NCBI RefSeq assembly: GCF_037414475.1
Contig: NZ_CP147913.1
Span: forward strand, 9,620,501 to 9,684,500
Length of the DNA: 64,000 nt
Reading direction: 5' to 3'
Source of the DNA: Myxococcus stipitatus
Lineage (GTDB): Bacteria > Myxococcota > Myxococcia > Myxococcales > Myxococcaceae
Below are positions 43,887 to 53,815 of this stretch, piece after piece (position 1 is the first letter of the stretch; every line of letters begins with the position of its first letter). The translations under genes and the position numbers were made by a program. The notes beneath the pieces were generated by a model. That model did not search any database. It was not told the DNA's origin and saw nothing but the letters and a program-made list of their open reading frames with translations.

Positions 43887-44255
43887 GGCCCCCTCCTACC
43901 CGACCGGGGCGCGCCTGTCTTGCCCGGCGTGGACGCAACGTGTCGTAGCGCGCATCGGGTTCCCAGTCCCCCAGGCGCCGCGCTCCGCGAGCTCCGAACG
44001 AAGGCACGGAAGACAGACAGGGCCCGGGACACGCAGCCACCCCGCATGTCCCGGTAACGCGCATACAGGTGTAGCGCGCGTTCGATGTGACATGCGATTG
44101 ACGCCGGGCGTCATGCATTGAGCGCCCATCGCGACGCAAATCGGAGGGGGTGGCTTGAAGCGCGTCACCCGAGTGGGCGACGCTTGTTTGCACTTGAGAC
44201 ATCCACGCCCGGCTCCACGCAGCCAACGCAGCACTCAACCTTCGACGGGGGGAGA
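43887..44255. other. 369 bp divergent intergenic region
   Basis: It lies between tesB (minus) and the symporter gene (plus). No supported gene. It contains a perfect 15-bp palindrome (annotated separately) and somewhat AT-richer sequence around 44060-44120, where a promoter for the symporter operon would be expected. Confidence 0.5.
44099..44113. promoter_or_regulatory. candidate operator palindrome TGACGCCGGGCGTCA
   Basis: A perfect inverted repeat of 7-bp arms around one central G, 143 bp upstream of the symporter start and 213 bp upstream of tesB. The arms (TGACGCC) and the length suit a dimeric winged-helix or GntR/TetR-like repressor. No regulator gene is adjacent. Confidence 0.4.
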
Positions 44256-45149
44256 ATGCAGTCCAACGTATTCACCGCGGTCCTGATTCCACTGTCATTG
44301 GCCGTCATCATGCTCGGCCTGGGCCTGTCGCTGACGCTCGAGGACTTCAAGCGCGTCATCATCTACCCGCGGGCGGTGATTGTCGGGCTCGTGTGCCAGA
44401 TGCTCATCCTCCCTGTGGGCTGCGCGCTGGTGGCCCACGCCTTCGGGCTGGCGCCGGAGCTGGCGGTGGGGCTGATGCTGCTGGCGGCGTCACCCGGAGG
44501 CGCCACGGCGAACCTGTTCAGCCACCTGGCGCGCGGAGACGTGGCGCTCAACATCACGCTCACGGCGGTGAACAGCGCGCTGACGCTCGTCACCCTGCCC
44601 CTCATCGTCAACCTGTCCATCCAGCACTTCATGGGTGAGACCCGCGTGCTGCCCATGCAGTTCACCAAGGTGATCCAGGTCATGGTCATCGTGCTGGGGC
44701 CGGTGAGCATCGGGATGCTCATCCGCTCGCGCTGGTCAGGCTTCGCCCAGCGGTTGGACAAGCCCATCCGGCTCCTGTCGGCGGTGTTCCTGGCGTTGAT
44801 GATTGTCGGCGCCGTGTATCAGGACCGGGCCAACGTGGGCGCGTACTTCCAGCAGGTGGGGCTGGCGGCGCTGAGCTTCAACCTGTTGAGCATGGCCGTC
44901 GGCTTCGTCACGCCGTTGGTGTTCCGCCTCCCCCGCCGTCAGGCGGTGGCCATCGGGATGGAGATCGGCATCCACAATGGAATCCTCGCGATGACCATCG
45001 CCCTGAGCCCGCTGCTGCTGGGCAACGCGACCATGGCCATCCCTCCGGCCATCTACAGCATCATCATGTATTTCACGGCGGCGGCGTTTGGCTTCGCCGT
45101 CACCCGCGGTGGCCCGGCCCCCGTCCTTCACGAGGAAGTGTCGAGATGA
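44256..45149 (+). CDS. BASS-family (bile acid:sodium symporter) transporter
   Basis: 297 residues from ATG 44256 (GGGGGGAGA site). About 9-10 transmembrane segments. SBF motifs: LGLSLTLEDFKRVIIYPRA near TM2, LLAASPGGATANLFSHLARG (the crossing helix motif), and MEIGIHNGILAMTIAL. It is a sodium-coupled importer of organic anions such as bile acids, pantoate or pyruvate. The substrate is open. The stop overlaps the start of the next gene (ATGA), a predicted outer-membrane protein, so the two are translated together. Confidence 0.9.
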   Translation: MQSNVFTAVLIPLSLAVIMLGLGLSLTLEDFKRVIIYPRAVIVGLVCQMLILPVGCALVAHAFGLAPELAVGLMLLAASPGGATANLFSHLARGDVALNITLTAVNSALTLVTLPLIVNLSIQHFMGETRVLPMQFTKVIQVMVIVLGPVSIGMLIRSRWSGFAQRLDKPIRLLSAVFLALMIVGAVYQDRANVGAYFQQVGLAALSFNLLSMAVGFVTPLVFRLPRRQAVAIGMEIGIHNGILAMTIALSPLLLGNATMAIPPAIYSIIMYFTAAAFGFAVTRGGPAPVLHEEVSR

Positions 45150-46147
45150 CGTATCAGCGTCCTTCCAAGGCCCTCCGTGGGTTGTGTCTGGCCATGGGCC
45201 TCGCCGCGTTCCCCGCCGTCGCTCAGCAGGCCGCGACCGCCGTGCCGGACGTGCCCGTGGCGCGGCCCACGCCCCCGCCCGAGGTCACCCCGGCCAACGA
45301 GCCCTCGCCCGCGGTGCCGCTGCGTCCCATCCCCAACGTGCGGTTGTACCTGACCAGCCTCAACCTCTTCCGCGTCAACCCGCTGGGATTGGAGACGCAG
45401 AACCGGCTCGTCCTCCAGAAGCGCCTGTTCGACAGCACGTCGGTGCTCCTGCGAGACACGTTCGTCAACGCGGCGGCGAGCATGAAGCTCAGCCCGGCCT
45501 CGCTCAAGGTCGGCCCCACGGTGGAGATTCAGCCGGCCGCGGTTTTCAACCTGCGCGCCAGCTACGAGTACACACAGTTCCTGGGCATCATGGGCTTCCT
45601 CCAGTCGTATCCGGACCCGCTCCGGGACTTCTCGGATGACGCGCTCGATGCGGGCGAGGACAACGCCTACAGCACCAGCGGCCACCACTTCATGCTGGAG
45701 CCCACGCTCCAGGCCAAGGTGGGCCCCATCGCGGTGCGCACCAAGTTCAGCTTCGAGTACTGGAACCTCTCGCTGCGCGATGGCGAGACGACGTTCTATG
45801 ACCCGTTCCTCGACTCGCTGCTGGCGGGCAAGGGCTGGGTCTACACGAACGACTCGGACGTCATCTACCTGGCGGACCGGTGGGCCACGGGCGTGCGCTT
45901 CAGCGGCGTCTGGCCTCAGTACGGCGCGGACCAGGGCATCACCGGCGACACCCAGGCCAACAACAGCCACATGCGCGTGGGGCCGTTCGGCTCCTTTGCC
46001 TTGAACCAGGATGAGGGGACGCTGTTCAACCGTCCCACAGTGGTGGCGTCGGTGGCCTGGTACCTGAAGCACCCCAGCCGCCAGGGGGCCCTGCCCTTCA
46101 TGTTCGTGGGCTTCGCCTTCAACTCGGACCTGATGCGCACGCGTTGA
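45146..46147 (+). CDS. predicted outer-membrane beta-barrel protein
   Basis: 333 residues whose ATG overlaps the symporter stop. Signal peptide (GLCLAMGLAAFPAVAQQ), a Pro-rich periplasmic linker (PTPPPEVTPANEPSPAVPL), then alternating hydrophobic/polar strands with many aromatic residues (FNLRASYEYTQFLGIMGF, VRTKFSFEYWNLSL, VASVAWYLKH, LPFMFVGFAFNSDLM). This is the pattern of an outer-membrane barrel. I know no family name. The coupling to a BASS transporter suggests it could be the outer-membrane entry channel for the same substrate. Confidence 0.7.
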   Translation: MTYQRPSKALRGLCLAMGLAAFPAVAQQAATAVPDVPVARPTPPPEVTPANEPSPAVPLRPIPNVRLYLTSLNLFRVNPLGLETQNRLVLQKRLFDSTSVLLRDTFVNAAASMKLSPASLKVGPTVEIQPAAVFNLRASYEYTQFLGIMGFLQSYPDPLRDFSDDALDAGEDNAYSTSGHHFMLEPTLQAKVGPIAVRTKFSFEYWNLSLRDGETTFYDPFLDSLLAGKGWVYTNDSDVIYLADRWATGVRFSGVWPQYGADQGITGDTQANNSHMRVGPFGSFALNQDEGTLFNRPTVVASVAWYLKHPSRQGALPFMFVGFAFNSDLMRTR

Positions 46148-46162
46148 GCGCGCAACCCCGCC

Positions 46163-46184
46163 CCCGCGCGAGCCGATGCGCGGG
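46163..46184. terminator. hairpin between convergent genes
   Basis: CCCGCGC and GCGCGGG pair around an 8-nt loop, between the stop of the outer-membrane protein gene and the stop of the FKBP gene. There is no clear T-run, so a terminator role is likely but not proven. Confidence 0.35.
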
Positions 46185-46203
46185 AGCGGAGGGTGTGTGG
46201 ACT

Positions 46204-46692
46204 TCAGTGGTCGTGGTGACCGTCCGGCCCGTGCGCGTGGCCGTGCTCGAGCTCTTCCTTCGTCGCGGCGCGCACGTCCGTCACCTTGCCGTCGAAGTGC
46301 AGCGTCTTGCCGGCGAGCGGGTGGTTGTAATCCACCGTCACTTCCTTCTCGTTCACGCTCTTGACGAGGAACTCCACCTCGTCGCCGTCGGGGTCCTCGG
46401 CGGTGAGGATGCCACCGGCCTCGAGCTTCAGGTCCGGCGGGAACATGTCCCGGGGAACCACCTCGATGCCCTCGTCGTCGTACGGGCCGTAGCCCTCCTC
46501 GGGGGGGACGACGACGGAGAAGGTGTCACCCTTCACCTTGCCCTCGAGCGCCTTCTCCAGACCGGGGACCAGCTGCTCGTTGCCCTGCAGGTAGACGAGC
46601 GGATCTCCCGCATCGCTCTCGTCAATCACCTCGCCATCGCCCAGGTGGAGCTTGAAGTCGATGGAGACGACACTGTCCTTCGTGATTTTCAT
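46204..46692 (-). CDS. slyD: SlyD-like FKBP-type peptidyl-prolyl isomerase
   Basis: 162 residues from ATG 46692 (GAGGGG site). FKBP segments flank an insert-in-flap domain (VVPPEEGYGPYDDEGIEVVP, RDMFPPDLKLEAG). The FKBP fold resumes at VDYNHPLAGKTLHFDGKVTDVR. The C-terminal His-rich tail (HGHAHGPDGHHDH) is the metal-binding tail of SlyD. It catalyses proline isomerisation, acts as chaperone, and binds Ni/Zn. Length is shorter than E. coli SlyD because of the shorter tail. Confidence 0.92.
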   Translation of the reverse strand: MKITKDSVVSIDFKLHLGDGEVIDESDAGDPLVYLQGNEQLVPGLEKALEGKVKGDTFSVVVPPEEGYGPYDDEGIEVVPRDMFPPDLKLEAGGILTAEDPDGDEVEFLVKSVNEKEVTVDYNHPLAGKTLHFDGKVTDVRAATKEELEHGHAHGPDGHHDH

Positions 46693-46800
46693 GGCGCCCC
46701 TCATAGCCCAGGCCGTGGATTCGCGCCCCCATCATGTGCTCATTCCCCGCACGGGGCGCACGGAAGTCCCGGGCACTCGCCCGAAACCAGACGCAAGGGC

Positions 46801-48288
46801 TCAGGCGCCGGAGCGCGGAGGCCTGGCTTCCACCAGGTCCAGGGACCGGGCGCGCGAGCTCCGGTCCAGCCGGCCCTCGATGCGGAGGATTCGGCGCTGA
46901 TGGTCCTCGGGGGCCTCCGCCGCCGAGGAGAGCCGGGCATGCCTCAGCGCGCCTGGCAGGTCCTTGATGGAATGTTCGTAGAGCTTGGCCAGCTCCAGGT
47001 GCATCGTCGCCGCCTGGACACCGCGCGCCGTCCTCAACGCCTGGTGCAGGTGCTCGGCCGCGGCCTGGGGCTCTCCAGCCATGCGGGCCAGCCGTGACGC
47101 CAGGGCGTGCGCCTCCATCCCCACCACGCCCGTGCCTCGAGTCGCCGCGTGAGCGAAGGCCCGCGCCCGCGCATGGTCTCCGGCCCGGAGCGCCACCCCC
47201 GCGAAGCCCAGCAGGTCCCGAGGGTCCTCATCCCCTGGCACCGCGGTGCCGTCTCCCGCCCGGAAGCGGCGCACCATCTCTCCCAGCAGCGCGGCCAGGA
47301 GGAGCAGGTCATTCGCGTTGTGCTCCAGCACGGGCGTCAACGCCGAGCCGTCCCCTCCTCGCAAGTACCGGAAGTACAGGTCTGGAATCAGGGAGCCGTC
47401 CACGTCGTCGACGCGGCGATGGCCGAGCACGTGTTCTTCCATGTGCACCAGCCGCGTGCCCGCCCCACGGTGCTTGAAGACGCGGCGGGCGCAGTGCAGC
47501 AGGTCCAGGTGTGGCAGCTCCGAGGGCGTCTTCACGCGGTTGAGCACGAAGCGCGTGCGCAAGAGGGGCCAGTCGAAGCTCTTGCCGTTGAAGGTGACCA
47601 GGCACGAGGACGCCGCCATGCGCTCGGCGAGCACGCGCAGCATGGGGGCCTCTTCGCCCAGCTTGCGCAGGAAGAGCTGGTGGACCCGCAGCGAACGCCC
47701 CTCGAACCAGGCCAGGCCCACGAGGAAGGGCACGGTGCCCGTTCCACCCGCGAGCCCCGTGGTCTCCGTGTCCAGGAAGAGCATCCGCTGGTAGTCCACA
47801 CCCGCCAGGTCTTCATGCAGCGCGAGCCGCGCCACCAAGGTGCCCTCCACGTCCAGCGCCCCGGCCACGGGCGCGGTGCCGTGATGGTGGTCCGGCGACA
47901 GGATGCGCTCGGAGACGTGGACTGTCCCATGCCGCGTGTCCTGGGGCACCACGGGAAGCGGGCCGGGACGGGCTCGCGCGGGAGTGGCGCCGCGACGCGC
48001 GGAGGTCTGCTCCTGGCGCTCGGACCAGTCCGCGAGCATCCGGCGGAGGGACTCGATGCGCGGGTCTTGAGGACGAGGAGGCTCCGGCGTGGCCGGTCGC
48101 GCCTCGGTGACGACAGTGGGGCTCGGGAGCGGCGGTGAGGCCTCTCCCGCAGGTGTCCCCGCGTCCGCGGGGGCGACAGGCTCGGCGGGGGGCGCGGGGA
48201 CGGGCTCCATCACGGTGGCCACGCGGCCTGCGGGCTTGCCACCCGGGCCCACGCCCGTCAGTCGCGCCAGCTTTCGCTTGAGGTCCAC
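46801..48288 (-). CDS. RNase H-like 3'-5' exonuclease, YprB/MrfB family
   Basis: 495 residues. The N-terminal 160 residues are a Pro/Ala/Glu-rich linker. The YprB ribonuclease-H-like domain (about 160-345) shows the DEDD residues in LFLDTETTGLAGG, TFNGKSFDWPLL, HLDLLHCARR and LEHNANDLLLLAAL. A TPR-like helical region follows (ARAFAHAATR ... AAEHLHQALRTARG). In Bacillus subtilis MrfB acts with the helicase MrfA in repair of mitomycin C damage. Here the helicase gene ends 15 bp upstream, so the pair is an operon. Confidence 0.88.
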   Translation of the reverse strand: MDLKRKLARLTGVGPGGKPAGRVATVMEPVPAPPAEPVAPADAGTPAGEASPPLPSPTVVTEARPATPEPPRPQDPRIESLRRMLADWSERQEQTSARRGATPARARPGPLPVVPQDTRHGTVHVSERILSPDHHHGTAPVAGALDVEGTLVARLALHEDLAGVDYQRMLFLDTETTGLAGGTGTVPFLVGLAWFEGRSLRVHQLFLRKLGEEAPMLRVLAERMAASSCLVTFNGKSFDWPLLRTRFVLNRVKTPSELPHLDLLHCARRVFKHRGAGTRLVHMEEHVLGHRRVDDVDGSLIPDLYFRYLRGGDGSALTPVLEHNANDLLLLAALLGEMVRRFRAGDGTAVPGDEDPRDLLGFAGVALRAGDHARARAFAHAATRGTGVVGMEAHALASRLARMAGEPQAAAEHLHQALRTARGVQAATMHLELAKLYEHSIKDLPGALRHARLSSAAEAPEDHQRRILRIEGRLDRSSRARSLDLVEARPPRSGA

Positions 48289-48303
48289 GCGCCGAGCCTC
48301 CGT

Positions 48304-50721
<2,418 letters not shown>

Positions 50722-50809
50722 GGGGCGGGCACTGTACAGGCGTGTACCCGGACGGACAACGCGAACGGGGGCGGGCGCGCGGAATGCGGCTCGGCTAGGG
50801 TGCGCGCCC

Positions 50810-52057
50810 GTGGCCCTCGCCATCTTCCTGTTCACCTACATCTTCATCGCCGGCGCCCGCCTCCCCTTCCTCAAGCTGGACCGCCCTGGGGGGGCGCTGC
50901 TGGGCGCCGTGCTCATGGTGGTGTTCGGCGTCGTCACCCCCGCTGAGGTCTTCAACCACAGCGAGGACCCGGCCCGGCACGCCATCGACGCGGACACCAT
51001 CGTCCTGTTGCTGGGGATGATGTTGCTGGCTGCCTACCTCTCCCAGGCCTCCTTCTTCCGCACGGCGGGAGCATGGGCCGTGCGCCATGCCCATACGCCC
51101 CGGCGCCTGCTCCTGGCGGTGACGTTCATCTCCGCGGTGTTGTCCGCCTTCCTCGTCAACGACACCGTGTGCTTGATGCTCGCGCCCCTGGTGCTCGCCA
51201 CCGTGGAGGACGCGCGCCTTCCGCCCGCCCCGTACCTGCTCGCGGTGTGCATGGGGAGCAACAGCGGCTCGGTGGCCACCTTCACGGGCAACCCGCAGAA
51301 CATGCTCATCCAGGGGGCGTCCGGCCTCTCGTATGCCAGCTTCGCGGCGTACATGGCGCTGCCCGCGTTGCTCTCCACCGCCATCGTCGCGGGGGCCCTC
51401 CTGTTCATCTTCCGCAAGGAGTTGTCGTCGGCGCGGTTCGACCCGCACCCGCCGCCCCCGCCCGTGGACCGGGGACTGATGGCGATGACCCTCGTGGTGA
51501 TGACCGGTGTCGTCGTGGCGTTCTTCGCGGGCCTGCCGATGAGCTGGAGCGCGCTCGCGGGCGCCTCGCTCGTCATGGCCCTGTCCCGCCGGGAGCCGCG
51601 CGAGGCACTGGAGCGCGTGGATTGGATCCTGCTCCTGTTCTTCGCCAGCCTCTTCGTCGTGGTGTACGGCGTGAACAAGCATGGCTGGGCGGAGGATATC
51701 CGCCAGGTGTTCCAGCCACTGATGACGGGCTCGAGGCTGCGGGAGAGCCTGGGCTTCGCGGGGCTGACGCTGGTGGCGTCCAACCTCTTCAGCAACGTGC
51801 CCTTCGTCATGCTCGCGCGCTCATGGGTGCCCACGCTTCAGGACGTGGAGCTGGGCTGGCATGTGCTCGCGCTGGGCTCGACGCTCGCTGGCAACCTCAC
51901 GCTGGTGGGCAGCGTCGCCAACCTCATCGTCTTCGAGGCGGCCCGGGGGAAGGTGGACATGACCTTCATGCGCTACCTGCGCGTGGGTCTCCCCGTCACG
52001 CTCGTCAGCTTCGTCGCGGGGCTCGCCGTGCTCTACCTGGAGCACGCCCTCTTCTGA
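50810..52057 (+). CDS. ArsB/NhaD-superfamily anion or Na+/H+ transporter
   Basis: 415 residues from a GTG at 50810. About 11 transmembrane segments. The ion-transporter-superfamily motifs include IDADTIVLLLGMMLLAAYLS, LSAFLVNDTVCLMLAPLVL, and SNSGSVATFTGNPQNMLI in the first half. SNLFSNVPFVML and AGNLTLVGSVANLIVFEAA are their inverted-repeat counterparts in the second half. These NDxxC/SN(V/N)P-type hairpins bind substrate and cation. Possible substrates are arsenite, sodium/proton or dicarboxylates. No ars genes are nearby, so I do not assign arsB. Confidence 0.85.
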   Translation: MALAIFLFTYIFIAGARLPFLKLDRPGGALLGAVLMVVFGVVTPAEVFNHSEDPARHAIDADTIVLLLGMMLLAAYLSQASFFRTAGAWAVRHAHTPRRLLLAVTFISAVLSAFLVNDTVCLMLAPLVLATVEDARLPPAPYLLAVCMGSNSGSVATFTGNPQNMLIQGASGLSYASFAAYMALPALLSTAIVAGALLFIFRKELSSARFDPHPPPPPVDRGLMAMTLVVMTGVVVAFFAGLPMSWSALAGASLVMALSRREPREALERVDWILLLFFASLFVVVYGVNKHGWAEDIRQVFQPLMTGSRLRESLGFAGLTLVASNLFSNVPFVMLARSWVPTLQDVELGWHVLALGSTLAGNLTLVGSVANLIVFEAARGKVDMTFMRYLRVGLPVTLVSFVAGLAVLYLEHALF

Positions 52058-52079
52058 GGGGGAGGCTCGAGCCCCGCCG

Positions 52080-52095
52080 TGGGCCCTGGGGCCCA
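52080..52095. terminator. hairpin between convergent genes
   Basis: TGGGCCC and GGGCCCA pair around a 2-nt loop in the 42 bp between the transporter stop and the stop of the minus-strand lipoprotein gene. No U-tract, so this is tentative. Confidence 0.3.
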
Positions 52096-52099
52096 GCCG

Positions 52100-52927
52100 T
52101 CATTCCGGGTCCGGGTCGGGCAGCTCGCCCGGGGCCAACTCCGGGTCCGCGGGCTTCGGAGGCTCGGCCACCATGGGTGCGACGGTGTCCGGCGCGGCGG
52201 AGACGGGGGGCTCGGCGTTCGACGGGCCCACATGTCGCTCGCGGGGCGTCAGGTCCTTCACGAAGTCCGCCGCCACCGTGTCCAACATGGCCGTCATGGC
52301 TTGCCGGAAGAGGTCCGGATTCTTGCCGACCTTGAACGGGTCCAGGTGCGCGGCATCGGACTCGGACTGGTCCACCTCGAACGGGCGGCGCCACACCTCC
52401 GAGCGTCCATCCAGCGTGAACATCCGCCCGTAGCCCCGGAGGTAGGCTCCCGCGTGCCCCTTGTGGCTGCGCATCCCGTACTCCTGCACGACGAACTCGA
52501 CGATGGTGTCCGCGCCCAGGGGCGTCACCAGGTCGTAGTCCGGAGCATTCGCGGGGACCTCTTCCACGAGGAAGCTCTCCAACACCGAGGCCACGCGCGC
52601 CGGGTCCACCGTGTGCGTCCAGGGCGTCTCGCGGGGAAGCTGCGTCAGCGTATTCACGCGCAGCCGCTCCGAGATTTCAAAGCGCGTCACCGCTTGGATG
52701 AGCTTCACGGTGAGTCGGCGGTCCGCCTCCACGGGTTCCAGCTTCTTCAGCTTGTCGCCATACGTGGAGTCATCGCGGAAGACGAAGCTCCGAGGCCCCG
52801 CGCCGTCTTCGATGCGAGAGATGAAAGCGGGGCGGCGCACGCGGTCCAGGTCCGCGCCGGCCAGCCGTTGCGACGCACAGCCGGCGCACAGCACCAGAGT
52901 GAGAAACGGGAGGAGACTTCGCGTCAT
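52100..52927 (-). CDS. lipoprotein, unknown function
   Basis: 275 residues. Signal peptide with lipobox LCAGC (Cys17). The mature domain has alternating strands and helices (TVKLIQAVTRFEISERLRVN, DTIVEFVVQEYGMRSHKG, AYLRGYGRMFTLDG). The C-terminal 50 residues are Pro/Glu-rich and probably extended. The middle resembles envelope-assembly lipoproteins of myxobacteria, but I do not recognise a defined family. It is divergent from the GspE-N gene at 53027. Confidence 0.7.
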   Translation of the reverse strand: MTRSLLPFLTLVLCAGCASQRLAGADLDRVRRPAFISRIEDGAGPRSFVFRDDSTYGDKLKKLEPVEADRRLTVKLIQAVTRFEISERLRVNTLTQLPRETPWTHTVDPARVASVLESFLVEEVPANAPDYDLVTPLGADTIVEFVVQEYGMRSHKGHAGAYLRGYGRMFTLDGRSEVWRRPFEVDQSESDAAHLDPFKVGKNPDLFRQAMTAMLDTVAADFVKDLTPRERHVGPSNAEPPVSAAPDTVAPMVAEPPKPADPELAPGELPDPDPE

Positions 52928-53026
52928 GGTTGGAGGTTTACCCCATTGCGGGGCCGCCCGCCCCTTCCCGCCCGCGGTCCGTCCCCCCGGCGGCCAGCCT
53001 GCCCGGTCGCTGGTATGCTGCGCGCC

Positions 53027-53797
53027 GTGAATCCTTCATCCGTGTCACCTCCCCCGTCATCCCCGGGCCGCAAGCGCCGGCTCGGGGAAATCCTCATGGA
53101 CGCCGGACTCCTGACGGAGACCCAACTGCGCTCGGCGCTCGCCGAACAGCGCAAGTGGGGCGGACGGCTGGGCCTCACCCTGGTGCAGATGCGGTTCGTG
53201 GACGAAAGCTCCATGGTGCATGCGCTGTCGAGGCAGCTCGCCATTCCCACGGTGGAGTTGGATGACCTGGCCCCCTCGTCCGCGGCGCTCCAGGCGCTGC
53301 GAGTGGACATCGCCGAGCGCTACACCGTCTTCCCCACCGCCGTGGACGTCGGCAGCAAGCTGTTGACCGTCGCGACCGCGGACCCCACCAACGTGGAGTC
53401 TCTCCAGGAGCTGGCCTTCCACACGGGCCAACGCCTCCAGGTCGTCGTGGCCGCGGCGTCCTCCATCGAGCGCGCGATTCGCCGGCACTACCACGGCGAA
53501 ATCACCTCCGCGACGGCGACGCCGTTGGCGTTCGGCATGGAGGAGGAGACCTTCGAGCTCGCGCCTCCGTCCGGGCCGCTGGAGCTCGCGCCCTCGCCTC
53601 GTCCCTCGGCTCCCGCCGCGCCGCCCGCCCCTGTCCGGGAGAGTGAGCTGCTCCAGCGCGTGGAGGGCCTGACTCAACAAGTCACCGACCTGGAGCGCAT
53701 GGTCGCGCAGCAGGCGCGCTCGCTGCGCGCGATGCTGGAGCTCCTGGAGAAGCGCGGGCTGGTGACCCGCGACGACTACCTCGCGAAGGTGCGCTGA
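53027..53797 (+). CDS. GspE/PilB N-terminal-domain protein without ATPase
   Basis: 256 residues from GTG 53027; an ATG at 53015 would add four residues, and neither has a good ribosome site. The MshEN/GspE-N domain (about 15-155) shows RRLGEILMDAGLLTETQLRSAL and the paired ALSRQLAIPTVELDDL ... VFPTAVDVGSKLLTVATADPTN repeats. Such domains bind c-di-GMP or regulatory partners in type IV pilus and type II secretion ATPases. The ATPase part is absent. A Pro-rich linker and a C-terminal coiled coil (LLQRVEGLTQQVTDLERMVAQQ) follow. Likely a free-standing signalling adaptor. Confidence 0.85.
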   Translation: MNPSSVSPPPSSPGRKRRLGEILMDAGLLTETQLRSALAEQRKWGGRLGLTLVQMRFVDESSMVHALSRQLAIPTVELDDLAPSSAALQALRVDIAERYTVFPTAVDVGSKLLTVATADPTNVESLQELAFHTGQRLQVVVAAASSIERAIRRHYHGEITSATATPLAFGMEEETFELAPPSGPLELAPSPRPSAPAAPPAPVRESELLQRVEGLTQQVTDLERMVAQQARSLRAMLELLEKRGLVTRDDYLAKVR

Positions 53798-53815
53798 GCG
53801 TGACGTCTCCGGACC

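Noticed and set aside
50810-52057. Calling the transporter arsB
   Set aside because: The superfamily fits, but there are no arsR/arsC/arsH neighbours and the motifs do not separate ArsB from NhaD or dicarboxylate types.
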